Assembly (NCBI GenBank): GCA_009823505.1
Contig: VZQC01005070.1
Coordinates: forward strand, 1,592,357-1,656,356
DNA length: 64,000 nucleotides
Direction: 5' to 3'
From: Rhizomys pruinosus
Lineage: Eukaryota; Chordata; Mammalia; Rodentia; Spalacidae
Of the stretch, positions 47,944 to 59,542 are shown piece after piece. The position numbers and the translations under genes are program-made. The notes beneath the pieces were generated by a model that saw nothing but the letters and a program-made list of their open reading frames with translations, did no database searches and had not been told where the DNA came from. Each line of letters begins with the position of its first letter. Position 1 is the stretch's first letter.

Positions 47944-49617
47944 GAGAGGGTGTTACACCGTGGGAATGCTGCACAGAGCTGAAGACAGATGTATTGAATT
48001 TGCTCAAATATACAGACAGAGGTCTTAGACAATACTGAGTGGATATTGGGTATATCAAAAGCAGAAATCAGTTTTGGCCGAGCAGGCTCAGAGATTTTTG
48101 GGCATCTGACATTGTACTTCAGCAAAAGACTACATTTACCACAGCTAATTGATTTGTGCATATTTTATTTTGAAATTTTTTTTGCATGTTTTAAAATCAC
48201 AGTTGTTGATGATATTATTGAAGTTTGTTTTATAGGTTAAAGCCATAGGATATGAATGACTTGTTCAAGGTTCCCTATTTTAGGGTAGCAAAATCTCCAT
48301 CGCATCCCCACATAAGGTGTGTTGATGTCATCACATGCCATTTCCTAATAAAGATGAGTGCTGGGTGGAAGGTCTGGGACCTAGTTTTAGTCATCCTCTA
48401 TTCATAGCTTCTTTGGGGCCTAGTTGATCTGTATTTGGGGGTTAATCCTTGAAATTCTTTACACCTGAAAGGGTGGCATGCAATCCTATTTCCTTGCTTG
48501 TTTATTTTAATTTTTAAGAAATGTGTCATTTACTACTGATACTAAAATCTGAAGGATGAGGAAGTGGCTTTTAAAGTCACATCATGTCATTTCTGTTTGC
48601 CAATACAATCAAAGACACCATAACACCAAAAAAAAAAGAAAGAAAAGAGCCAGGTGTGGTGGCACACACCTTTGATCCTAGCACTTGGGAGGCAGAGGAA
48701 GGTGGATCTTTGTGAGTTCAAGGCCAGCCTGGTCTACAAAGTGAGTTCCAGGACAGCTGGGGTTACAGGGAGATCCTGTTTCGAAAACAAAAAACAAAAC
48801 AAAACAAAAAGATACCAGCAGGCTTTGTGTATGGAGTATGTGTCAGGCTAAGAGTGCCTGGGTGAGAATATGGGTTGATGAGACGTGAAGAGATGTTGTT
48901 GGAACACTTACATTGCCATATATTTGACACTAGGCCAGGTACTGTGCAGATCCTATCTTTAAGTCTTACAACAGGCCAGAAGTTTATTATCACGACTGCA
49001 CATAGTAGAGGTTAAACACCATGAACAAAGTCAACTTGGGGATCATTCACCTCTGTCTGCAGGCCTAAGCCTTTATTCTTTCTATGGAATCAAGAAGTTA
49101 CAATCAAAAGCAACAACTGTTAATTTTTTTTATTCACACTAAATGCTGTGCTCATTTTATGCTTGGTTAATAATTAGCTTCATGAGAAAAGTATTTTAAG
49201 GTTTCAGTGCAAATTAAATGGAAACACATGGTCCCCTCTACGTAGTGACAGAAAAGGTGAATTATTTTGTCTGTTGTTGATCTGTTTTGTGCTTTGAGAT
49301 AAGGTTTCCTTGTGTAGCTCAGGCTAGCAGTGGACTTGTGATCCTTCTGGTTCAGCCTTCACAGTACTGGGATGAGAGGCCTGGGCCACGTAGTCTGGAT
49401 GGATTTCTGTCTTTAGACAATTGATGACAATGAGGTCGAAGGTGGTGAATAAATGCACTTTTATGCTATGAGTAGAGAAAAATCTTATAAGTTACAAAAT
49501 TTACAGGACTAATCATTTCTAAGTATGTTTACTAGACCATTCCCTGTCATTTATGACTTCAAATTGGGGATGTAACTTGACACTCTAAAATATGAACATA
49601 TATGAGACCATTTTCTT
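47944..49617. other. Tenm2 intron upstream of the exon
   Basis: Holds one clean B1 (48,648-48,800) and an old antisense B1-like fragment (about 49,290-49,400: 'tttgagataaggtttccttgtgtagctcagg'). Otherwise unique, with no further exon recognised. Confidence 0.6.
48648..48800 (+). mobile_element. B1 SINE
   Basis: Clean B1: 'gccaggtgtggtggcacacacc', 'ggaggcagaggaaggtggatctttg', 'gagttccaggacagctggggttac', with an AAAC-rich tail. Confidence 0.92.
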
Positions 49618-50200
49618 CTTCTTTTTTTTTTTTTTACTTTTTTTACATTTTAGCCTCAGCAGTTATCATAATTGTTAAAATATTTTTTATTGTTATTAAA
49701 CTTTTCTCACACATCATACATCATTTCTCAATCCAATTTAAAGCCATTTCCCTCTCTATGCCCCCCACCCCACCTGAGTTCATGTATGCTGCCATACATG
49801 AATTGCATCTTTCATCATTTTCTGAGTCTTTCCAGAGATTTTTTTTGTACTTTTATTGATGTTTTGTGTATTTCAGACATCATTATTCAATTCGGTTCAT
49901 GCATATTCCCCTTTCCCTTACCCGTACCCCAGCCCAGATCATGCATTCTTCCATAACTGTCCTGAATCTTTCTCTCAGTCATTTTTTTTTTTTGCTTAGG
50001 AATTCACATTTTCCAGCATTAGTTTTATATTACTCCAAAATATGCATGTATACTCTCCACCCATATACAATAATTACAGAGTTTGAAAATAAGTGGTGGG
50101 TGGATTCTACAGCCTGTTGAGAGATTCACATTATAACAACATGGTTGCTTTCAGATAAACAGAAATATATAACAATAATGTTGTTCAGCTTGCCTTTCAT
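49618..50200 (-). mobile_element. Two tandem L1 3' UTR ends
   Basis: On the minus strand, following the ORF2 stop, there are two modules of the same design one after the other (about 49,990-49,850, then 49,842-49,650). Each has a 'gactgag'/'gactcag' start, a 'gcatgaactc'-like segment, a G-rich tract and a CAATAAAA-type signal with A-rich end. Module two looks like an earlier L1 tail into which the present element inserted. Confidence 0.75.
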
Positions 50201-51983
50201 CTAGGAGGTTTGGTGATAGCATCCACAAATGAGGGAAACCATTTGACGTTTGTTTTTCTGGGATTGTGTTACTTCACTCAGCAGAATGGCTTCGAGCTCC
50301 ATCCATTTACCTGCAAAGTTCATAATGCCATCTTTCTTTGCCGCTGAATAGTACTCCATTGTGTAGATGTACCACATTTTTGTCATCCACTCATCTGTTG
50401 AGGGGCATTTGGGTTGGTTCCAGCTCTTTGCTTTGTGAAGAGAGCTGCAATAAACATGGATGTGCATGTATCTTTGCAATAGGATGAGTCTTTGGGATAT
50501 ATACCCAGGAGTGGTATGACTCCACACTGCTTTCCATAGTGGTTGAACAAGTTTACACTCCCACCAGCAGTGGATGAGTGTTCCCCTTTCCCCATAACCT
50601 CTCCAGCATCTGTTGTCTTTTGTTTTCTTGATCTTAGCTAGCTGTATTGGAGTGAGATGATATCTGAGAGTGGTTTTAATTTGCATTTTCTTAATTATTA
50701 ATGATGTTGAACACTTTTTAAGAGGTTTCTCAGCCACCTTTAATTCTTCACTGGTGAAGTCTCTGTTCAGCTCTTTACCCCATCTTTTGAGCAGGTCATT
50801 TGTGTTCTTACTTCTTTGTTTTTTGAGTAACTTATATATTCTTGACATTAATGCTCTTGTCAGATGTATCACTGTGAAGATTTCTTCCCACTCTGTGGGT
50901 TTTCTCTTCACCTCCTTGATTGTTTCTTTCACTGAACAGAAGCTTTTGAGTTTTATGGGGTCCCATTTGTCAGCTGTTGCCCTTATTTCCTGTGCAGCTG
51001 CTGTCTGATTTAGAAAGTCTTTTCTTACATCTATGTCTTGTAGGTTGTTGCCAACTTTTTCTTCTATCACCTTCAGGGTTTCAGGCTTCACATTGAGATC
51101 TTTGATCCATTGGAGTTTATTTTTCTACAGGGTGAGAGGTAGGAGCTTAATTTTGTTCTTCTACAAATGGTGATCCAATTTTGCCAGCACCATTTGCTGA
51201 AGATGCTATCCTTCCTCCATTGAAGGTTTTTTTTTTTTACCCCTTTGTCACATATGAGGTGGCTGAAATTGTATGAGCTCAAGTTTGGATCTTCAATTTT
51301 GTTCCATTGCTCAACTGGTCTGTTTTTGTGCCAGTACCAGGCTATATTTATTACTATGGCCCTGTAATATAGCTTGAAGTCTGGTAGAGCAACACCCGCA
51401 CCCCCCCCCCCATATTGCATTTTTCACTCAGGGTTGCTTTAGCTATTCGGGGTCTTTTGTTTTTCCAAATGAATTTAAGGATTTTTTTCCCAAGTCTGTG
51501 AAGAAGCTCATAGGGATTTTGATTGGGATTGCTTTGAATCTGTATATCAGTTTGGGTAAAATGGACATTTTTACTATATTAATTTTCCCAATCCATGAGC
51601 ATGGGAGGTCTTTCCATCTTTTGGTGTCATTTTCAATCTCCTTCTTCAGGGGTTTAATATTTTTGTTGTAGAGGTCTTTGGTATCTTTGGTTAGGTTTGT
51701 TCACAGGTATCTTATTGATTTTGAGGCTATTGTGAGCAGGAAGTTCTTCTAATATTCCTTCTCCACTTGTTTATTGTTGGTATAAATTTTTTATAGGTTA
51801 ATTTGTATCCCACCAACTTACTAAAACTCTTAATTGTTTCTAGAAGTTTTCTGGTGGAGTTTTTAGCATCCCTTAGGTAAAGTATTAAATCATCTGCAAA
51901 AAGGGATAGCTTAACTTCTTTTCCTATTAGTACTCCTTTAATTTCCTTCTCTTGTCTCATTGCCCTAGCAAGTGTTTCAAGCT
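50201..51983 (-). mobile_element. L1 ORF2 C-terminal half (reverse transcriptase onward)
   Basis: The minus strand encodes LINE-1 ORF2 from just before the catalytic FADD box of reverse transcriptase (SLFADDLILYL, about 51,905-51,870) to the C-terminus. It includes [13 protein letters not shown] and [13 protein letters not shown] in one open stretch (51,088-51,420), and [20 protein letters not shown] and [19 protein letters not shown] in a 296-codon stretch (50,201-51,091). Frameshifts near 51,090, 51,420 and 50,520 disable it. Upstream, the expected middle of ORF2 (roughly 250 residues) is missing and replaced by inverted 5' sequence, so this is the 3' arm of a twin-primed insertion. Coordinates of the junction are good to a few bases. 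Confidence 0.92.
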
Positions 51984-53560
51984 CAAAACAAAAATAAAAT
52001 ACTGAAAGCCACAAGAGAAAAACAACAAGTTACATATAAGGGGAAACTCATCAGAATCACAGCTGACTTCTCAGTGCAAACTATGAAAGCTAGAATAATG
52101 TGGACCAAATTATTCCCAGTTCTAAATGACTTTAGATGCCAACCCAGACTACTATACCCAGCAAAAATGTCCATTATTGTTGAAGGAGAAAGAGGAATCT
52201 TCCATGACATGAACAAGATGAAAGAATACATATCTAAGAAACTTCAGAAAATCCTAGAAGCAATCCAAAGAACTGAGGAAAGGAGCAACTATCCCTAAGC
52301 AATCAAAGAGAGAAAGCAACAAAAACATAACAGAGTAAATACAAACCTAGATCAAGAATGCAAACAAACAATAAGATAAAAGGAAACAACACACATCTCT
52401 CAATAACCTTAAATACTAATGGTCAAAACTCCCCAATCAAAAGGCATAGAGTGGGAGAGTGGATTAGGAAACTGAATCCTTCTATATGCTGTCTACAAGA
52501 AACCCATCTCACCTGCAAGGACAATCACCACCTTAGAGTGAAAGGATGGAAAAAATATTACAAGTGAATGGTACCAAGAAACAATCTGGAGTGGCTATTC
52601 TAGTATCAGACAAAATAGATCTCAAAGTAAAATTAATCAGAAGAGGCAAAGAGGGCCATTATATCATTGTCAAAGGAACAATGAACCATGAAGACTTCAC
52701 AATCCTAAATGTCTATGCACCAAACTCTGGTGTACCTAACTTTATAAACGTTACTCTGCAAGACCTCAAGACATAGATTAATCCTAACACATTAATAGTG
52801 AGGAACTTCAACACCCCACTGAGCCCATTGGATAGATCAACAGGACAAAAAATAAACAGAGACATCAGAACTGAAGAATACAATACATAAAATGGACCTC
52901 ACAGACATCTACAGAATATTCCACCCAAACACCAGAGAATATACTTTCTACTCAGCACCTCACGGTCTCCAAAACTGACCACATACTGGGGCACAGAAGG
53001 AACCTCAACAAATACAAAAGGATAGTAGTATTCCATGCATACTATCAGACCACAGTGCAATAAAGCTCAATATGCACACCAGAATAAGTCCAAGTAGCTA
53101 CAAGAACACATGGAGACTAAACAACACAATCCTGAATAATGAATGGGTCAGGGGAGAAATAAAAAGTGAAATAAAAGTATGCATTGAACTGAAAGAAAAG
53201 ATAATATAACATAACAAAACCTGTGGGATACCTTAAAAGCAGTCTTGAGAAGGAAATTTATAGCCCTAAGTGCCCGCATCAAAAACAAAAACAAAAACAA
53301 AAACAAAAAACAGAAAGGGAACAAATAAACTATCTAACACTGCAGCTGAAATCACCTGAGAGACAACAACAAATGAACCCTAAGTCCAACAGACAGGAAG
53401 AAATAATAAAAATCAGAGCAGAAATCAATGAAATAGAAACAAAGTAAACAATACATTAAATTAAGGAATCCAAAAGTTGGTTCTTTGAAAAGATAAACAA
53501 AATAGACAAACCTTTACCCCGGTTAACCAAAAAAGAGAGAACAACTCCAAATCAATAGTA
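51984..53560 (+). mobile_element. L1 5' segment, inverted: ORF1 end, ORF2 endonuclease and start of RT
   Basis: The plus strand reads ORF1 C-terminus (REKQQVTYKGKLIRITADFS, QPRLLYPAKMSIIVEGERG; 51,984-52,298). After a short gap comes the ORF2 endonuclease domain from about 52,358: LNTNGQNSP (catalytic Asn region), CCLQETHL (catalytic Glu region), GVAILVSDKIDLKV, and SKTDH near 52,970. It continues to [10 protein letters not shown] at about 53,560. Several frameshifts are present, so neither ORF is functional. The junction with the minus-strand arm (51,981-51,986) overlaps by only a few bases. The far end abuts the A-tail of another L1 end. Confidence 0.92.
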
Positions 53561-53564
53561 TTTG

Positions 53565-53925
53565 TGATTTTTTTCTTTTTTTAGGCCCATGTTTTATTGA
53601 AGTTCTGTGTATTTTATACAAAATTATATCACAAATCAAATCTAAAACAGTAGTGTCCCTCTTCCTGCCTCCCCACCCCACCAGAGCTCATGCATTCTGC
53701 CAAACATGTTTTTCATCTTTTTCTCAGTCTCTCTCAAAATTCTCCATGCAGAAGTTTGCTGTTTTGAGCAGAAGTTCACTGTTTCAGTCAGTTCTTTGAA
53801 GCAGTCTTTTCTGTTGTTGTTGTTGTTGTTGTTGTTGTTATTGTCATGTTGTTCCTTCCAATATGCATCGCTCCAAAATATGCATGTATGCATGCTGCAT
53901 ATATCATAGGTTTTAACATCTTCAG
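53565..53925 (-). mobile_element. L1 3' UTR end (older, same strand)
   Basis: Antisense L1 tail: T-rich start (53,568-53,582), 'tattgaagttctgtgtatttt', C-rich equivalent of the G-rich tract near 53,665-53,690, and a GTT run at 53,813-53,840 matching the CAACAA stretch of the L1 at 1-1690. Confidence 0.82.
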
Positions 53926-55544
53926 GTTAGGATTTTTTTTTTTATTAGGCTGAAAGATGTCATGTGTGAAGTCTCCTCCTTGGCAAGCCCAAGCCACCAT
54001 CAGTTCTGCCCTTGTGTTCCACACTGGGGTTCTCTCTTCCCATGGTCACCAAATGAGGTTCAGTAAGCACCACATCCTGTCTTCAGGACAGATCTTCCTG
54101 TATGGGTCTCCATGATACAGCCTAGTCCAACAATGGCAGTCTATACTCTGAAGAAGTAGAAACCCCGGTAGTAGCTCAGTCCACAAGCTAGATGTCTCAG
54201 CAGTCCCCATCCAACACTGAAGGTTTAGAGGATTCTTGGAGAGACATGAGTCTTCAGTCCATATTGGAAGGTTGAAAAGCTGTGTCTTCTCACATCTTTG
54301 AAGGATGGCAAAAGCAGTGGCAGCCACAGGGTAGCTGCAATTGCCAGTAAGACAGGTGAAACACCTGTGCTCTTTTGTCCTTTTACTAAGACCTCAAGTT
54401 TTGTACCTGAAGTACAATTTCTCAGGACTATTTATTTATTTCTGGTTATACTTTCCTTTTGGATGCTTAAGGCCACATATTTAGGCCAGATTAACCAAGG
54501 TTTTTGTTTTCTCAAGGTCAGTTGAGGATTTGGTCCTCAAGGGTTACTCAGGGTATTTTTTTAGCTTTTATGTTAAAAACATCAGACTATTTTTTCTTAA
54601 CTTTGTTTGGCTCTACTTGTAACAGACACATGTACTTTTATAGTGAATTTTTGCTTTTCTTTCTTCACTGCAAATGATCTTCACACAGGTGTATTTGACT
54701 GTGTAAATGAAATGAAACCCAATTCTATATATAATTATCTCTGTAGAGTGTGGCTTATTCATTGCAGAGCTAGCCCAAACCCAAGCTCCTGTCACATGAG
54801 GTGATCATCCACTACCCGTGCAGGGAGAGGGAAGTCCTCACTGCTCTATTCACAAGGCTAAGGGTTTCTATTCATTTTCTGAGGAGTTTATCAGCTGCTC
54901 TGAAACTCTCCGCCTGTTGTCCTCCATTCCAGTTCACATCCCTGGTGATTAGGTAATTTAGCATCTTCATGTTTGAACATGCATGTCTGAGTCTCATAAT
55001 CTATGAAAGAGAAAGTACTGGATCCATGCACATCTGATATTACAAGCCTTTCTTTCCATTTTTGCTTTCCACTTTCTGAATTAAAGTAGAAATAGTTGTT
55101 TGGCATGATTATTCTCCTCTTATCTTTAGAGCTAATGAAATACATTGCTCATGTTCTCTCGTGTTCCTTTGATAAATGTAAACAAAACCAACCCAAACAT
55201 GAACATGTTTATTTTTAATTCCATATATGAAAATGTTGAGCCATGTTTATCATTTTAGATGAAGTTTGTGTTAAGGCATCTGATTTCCATCTAATTTCCC
55301 TTCATTTCATTATTTCATCTGTGATTCAATGAACTTTTGAGAAGAAAGAAGCACCTATTCAAAGAGAGGATGCCTTCTCTCAGAGTAATTTGTGGCGTTG
55401 TTACTGAATTCTAGACATACTATGCAATTGTAGGGCCTAGGACATGGAAAACTAGGGAGTTCCTTTTCTTTGGTTATAAATCATATTCTGAAAACATATT
55501 CAAATTTTCTTTTTTTATGCTTTTGATAGCATCATGGATCAAAT
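53926..55544. other. Repeat-like then unique intron
   Basis: 53,940-54,380 resembles a common rodent repeat that I cannot name ('ggtctccatgatacagcc', 'tagtagctcagtccacaagc'). The remainder is unique. An 84-codon minus frame at 54,891-55,145 is identical to one in copy 1 but has no family features. Confidence 0.5.
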
Positions 55545-55562
55545 AAGAATTACATAAATTCT

Positions 55563-55789
55563 TTTGTTTTTAATTTTATTTATTTTTGTATGTGTATGAA
55601 TGTACTGTCTGCATGTAGGTCTGTGCACCTGTGTCATGCAATGCCTTGGAGGTCAGAAGAGGGCATCGAGTTCTCCTGGAATTGGAGTTCCAGACGGTTG
55701 TTAGCTGCCATGTGGGTGCTGGGGATTGAACCCGGGTCCTCTGCAAGAGCAGTCAGTGCTCTTAATCGCTAGGCTATCTCTCCAGCCGC
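55563..55789 (-). mobile_element. B2-type SINE (short form) with perfect 18-bp target-site duplication
   Basis: Antisense B2 with B box (plus strand GGGGATTGAACCC). AAGAATTACATAAATTCT occurs at 55,545-55,562 and 55,790-55,807. It lies just outside the duplicated segment. Confidence 0.93.
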
Positions 55790-55807
55790 AAGAATTACAT
55801 AAATTCT

Positions 55808-56244
55808 AAAGTAGCCATCAATGATAACAAAGAAAAAGCACATTTTCAGGGTTTCAACTTCAAGCTTAGGGGTTCTGAGCTAGGTATAAATTCACACTAT
55901 CACAGACACCTGCTTGTGTTTTATTCTACTCAAAGGAATAGTATATGAATACATTCACATTAGATTATGGAACTAAAGAGTTTCCTCTAAAAACAAAATT
56001 GTTTCCACAAAGAATTACCCTTAAACTTGTCTTTGAAGAAGATCCTCTCTCCAGTGCCAGTTTCCATACAATTCCTAGGTTGTTATCTTTCTGTTTACCA
56101 TTAGCACAGAGAATAAGAACTTTATTCCAATTACTTAAGGCAGTTTCTGGGCCAAGCTTCCCTCAGGGTTCCTGGCTTACCACATGAATCGGGTGAGCCA
56201 CACAATACAGTAGAAGGGAAAAACTGTTCTATCATGTATTAAAT
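55808..56244. other. Unique, probably intronic sequence
   Basis: No gene or repeat supported. Confidence 0.45.
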
Positions 56245-56430
56245 CATTCAACAGACAAATATTTATTGTTCCTAGAGCTGTGGCAGGCATTGGGGATATA
56301 ACAGTGAGCACTGTAAAAATACAGTTCAATGACATTTACAATCTAATCAGGAAAGAGGCATTAATCAAAGAATCACATAAAAATGCAATCTACACAGTAC
56401 TAAATACCATATAGAAGAAGGGTAGAGATC
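56245..56430 (-). repeat. L2/MIR-class remnant
   Basis: 'atcattcaacagacaaatatttattg', 'ggcaggcattggggatataacagtgagc' and 'acatttacaatctaatc' keep the order of a mammal-wide LINE-2-class 3' end, on the minus strand if the L2 orientation is taken from its 3' tail. It is divergent; family assignment is tentative. Confidence 0.5.
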
Positions 56431-57035
56431 CATGAAAGGTCATCTAAGGTCCAACTCTTAGCCATGTTCCCTGATTGCTTAGAAGATGGTCAACTAGTGT
56501 GGGCTGAATACTTGGAGAGATGGGAACACCTCCACTGAGAAAGGATCATGACTCCTTCAGTTTTTGCTCTGACCATACACAAGGATTCTGCATATTTTTC
56601 CATATGAGTTGATGTTAGACCATCAAGCTTTAGTTTGTCATTCAGCTTTATACCCATGTTCTGCACTTCTGCTCAGAATAGAAAAGGCAGTGGGGGGGGA
56701 TTTTTGAAACTACATTGGTTTGTTGTTTTGCACTTACTTTGCTCATTGATGGAAGACTGATTTTGCTCTAATTCATCTTGCTTAATTATGTCTGTATTAA
56801 GCTCCATGTCAGCTTTGAATGGAAGAGAGAGGCCAATCATTGTGTGATTCTCCAAGCTAAGATTTCAGGTGGAACACAGTCAATCTTTATTCCTTCTTCA
56901 CTGTTTTGTAGAAAGAAAGCAGAGGCACACTATTCAAAGATGTTCCACTATCTGTGGAACATCTTTACTCCATGTCTGCCTCCAGCTTCCCTGACATCGC
57001 TGTCTAAATGGGATGTAGGTGACATGCCAAGCTAA
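56431..57035. other. Unique, probably intronic sequence
   Basis: No gene or repeat supported; a G8 run lies at about 56,692. Confidence 0.45.
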
Positions 57036-57047
57036 TTACACACACAC

Positions 57048-57118
<71 letters not shown>
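57036..57118. repeat. (CA)n(TA)n compound microsatellite
   Basis: ACAC run with CATACATA interruptions, a pure CA run of about 35 bases, then an ATAT run of about 20. Confidence 0.96.
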
Positions 57119-58254
57119 ATCTTACGGCTGTTACCACTAAATTGCCCAGTGTGGTCCTATGTGATACAGGCTAGAGTCACTATTTTAACAGATGAATAAT
57201 CATACAAGATTTGTGATATTTAAGCCATATGATTTCAGTAAAATTCAAAATCTAGGAAGAAAAATCTGTCTAAAACTCTTAGGTGATCAAGGTAAGGGAG
57301 CATAAACCTTTAAAATAAGCTTATTAATAAGATTCTTTGGCTTTATGTTGTCTTTTCCTAGATCATAACCTCAATGTATAACTCAGATCTTCTTCATAAC
57401 ATGTTCCAAAAGAAATTAAGCGACAAGCATTTAGAGTTGTCTTTTGACCTGTTAATTATATTCAAGGACAAAAGTTGAAGGAAAAGATATGTCTATGCAT
57501 TATGATCATGGCTTTATTTTCTAAGTTTTTGCCAACTTCTCACACTACAAAATAACCTTTAACTAGGAGAAGCACATATGTGGCTAAGTCAGAATTATCA
57601 TGTCATGGTAATACCAGCATATACAAATAGCACTGAAAATGTCAGCATCGGAACAGATTTCTACTATGAGGGCAAGAACATGAAATTTAACTATAGTAAC
57701 GGGGAGGGTGAAAAATACATAAACTCCTATTATTATTTAAATGTTATTGTCTAAGACCTAGAAAGAAATTTACCTAAGGAAATAGGAACTGTTGTAAAAA
57801 TCAGGATAGTCCCTAGTGTCTTATCTGATTGATGTCCATTCGCCCATGTTCATTTACCATGTGTGTTTCTATACATGTCCATCATCATGTCAATATCTAC
57901 ATTGTCAACCACATGCTGATATCAGGGCAGAATACAATGCTAATGAGAAACAATCATAAAGCTTTGAAAAGTACAGGTTTACCCGGGATCAATAAAGAGG
58001 ATGCTAAGGAAACATTGGAGTAAGAAAACACTGGATCAGAAACAAGGCCTCAGGATCAAAACTAAGCTCAGTTAACAAAAATAAACAGAAATGGTATGAT
58101 TGGTGTGATGAGGAGGACTTCAAAAGATATCAAAAATTATCAAAAGATAATCAGACCACTTTCTGGTTCTGGTGCAGATGAAATAGACCATTTCTCTCTG
58201 CTGTTCCCACTATGGATAGGTGAAATTCCTAGGTGTTCCATATAAAGCACATGC
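57119..58254. other. Unique, probably intronic sequence
   Basis: AT-rich; no gene or repeat supported. Confidence 0.45.
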
Positions 58255-58715
58255 TACGGTTTGGAAATGAAATAAAAATTACTCCTATGTTAAAAGACTG
58301 GTTTCAAGTTGTTGGTGCTACTGAGAAATGATTGAATCCTAAGGGTACTTAGTTTATCAGTGGACTAACCCAATGATGAGTTCATGCTAAGTGGCATATT
58401 AGGAAGTCCCACGTATTTGGAGGAAGTGGGTCACTGAACAGGATGAATTTGAAGAATACATCTCATCACTATACCTTTTCCCTCCAGGCCCCCATTTCCC
58501 ACCAGGCCCCCATTTCCCACCTCTGATCCACTCTGTGTCCAGCCTCCATGAAGTGAGCATCTTTGTTCACTCCCTTCTGTCATGATGCCTCTCACCAGAG
58601 GCCCAGAAACAATGTAGGGAACCAACCACGGACTGAGAACTTTAAAATCATGTGCTAAAGTAAATCTTCCATTGTTAAATTATTTTTTTCAGGTATTTTA
58701 CTACACCCGCAAACT
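58255..58715 (+). mobile_element. LTR-like interspersed repeat (possibly MaLR-type)
   Basis: Ordered landmarks: 'acggtttggaaatgaaataaaa', 'gttgttggtgctactgag', 'ggaggaagtgggtcactg', 'catgatgcctctcaccagaggccc', 'cacggactgagaac', 'taaagtaaatcttcc', 'tcaggtattttactac'. I recognise the layout as a mammalian LTR-like repeat, but the family is uncertain. No internal region. Confidence 0.55.
58484..58521. repeat. 18-bp direct tandem repeat inside the LTR-like element
   Basis: CCAGGCCCCCATTTCCCA occurs twice head-to-tail (58,484-58,501 and 58,502-58,519). Confidence 0.95.
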
Positions 58716-59359
58716 GATTAACGTGTATAATTCTAAAAGGGGGAAAGAAAGCAGATTTATTACTGTCCTTTGATTTATGGATCTTTATAGTAGTTGAGTT
58801 CTCTTCTGGTTTTCATTTCAGTAAATGTACCTCAGACCTAGTGGTTGGGAAATATGTGGGCTGGAAACATCTATAGGGGCAGACAGAAAGAAGCCCAAAA
58901 TATTTACCATTGTAACAAGAGTGTCTATACCTACACATACCCACCCATGGCCGTGAAACCAGAGAAGACCAAGTGATTAAGCAGAGGCAGCTAGTCTTCC
59001 CCAAGAGGTTCCTGTAAGTCTATCCTCAGCTATTCTTTGCCCTGTTGGTGTTAGAATAGGCTGCATATTGATCTATTTTCTCTACCACTATCAGAAGCCT
59101 GGAAATGATAGGGCTTCCTTTCTTCTTTAACTAGTTTAATATCTAGAGGCCTAGTGAGGAATCTAAGAACATAACTACCCAGCATAGGTGAAACAGCCCT
59201 TGCCCCTCTATCCTCAGCCTCTGCCTTAGAAATCAAGAGGGAACTAGGACTTATACTTCTATTTGTCAGTCTAGTTGAAGTGTCCAGTTTTTTCCATGGG
59301 TTTAGTACCAAGGGAGCCTACTCAAACATAAGACTTCATAATTGTTGTTTTATTTTATG
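58716..59359. other. Unique, probably intronic sequence
   Basis: No gene or repeat supported; short minus-strand frames lack family features. Confidence 0.45.
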
Positions 59360-59542
59360 CATTCTGAGTGTTTTCCTGCATGTATGTAAGTGTACTACAT
59401 TTATACTATGCCCTGCTAAGGTCAGAAGAGGGTGGGATACCCCTGGAGTTACCAACAGTATCAGCTACCATGAAGGTGCTGGGAATTGAAGAATAAAAAA
59501 AAAAACAAGTGTTTGTAACCACTTATCCATCTCTCTAGCCCT
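59360..59542 (-). mobile_element. B2-type SINE, degenerate
   Basis: Antisense B2: 'cctgcatgtatgtaagtg', 'aaggtcagaagaggg', 'gaaggtgctgggaattgaa' and 'ccatctctctagccc'. An A11 run and extra bases sit where the B box region should continue. Confidence 0.8.

Larger units (their letters stand above)
46201..55531. repeat. Large duplicated segment, copy 2 (clean)
   Basis: Counterpart of 34,623-44,125. L1 frames are longer and homopolymers normal here, so this copy looks like properly corrected sequence. The left edge lies inside a B1; the right edge is set by where copy 1 meets the N. Confidence 0.95.

Noticed and set aside
47579..48058. 159-codon minus-strand open frame around the Tenm2 exon in copy 2
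   Set aside because: It runs through the acceptor and donor sites; the true exon is 47,605-47,880.
50201..53560. L1 ORF1/ORF2 as possibly active
   Set aside because: The element is inverted in its 5' part, lacks the middle of ORF2 and has several frameshifts, so it cannot move on its own.
54891..55145. 84-codon minus-strand frame, identical in copy 1 (43,474-43,728)
   Set aside because: Identity between copies only reflects the duplication. No recognised family, start context or splice support; a length likely by chance in intron.
34623..55531. Reading the duplication as a new gene-cluster or exon-amplification system
   Set aside because: Quality mosaic, N at the boundary, orphan spacer and broken B1 junction are all better explained by assembly error.
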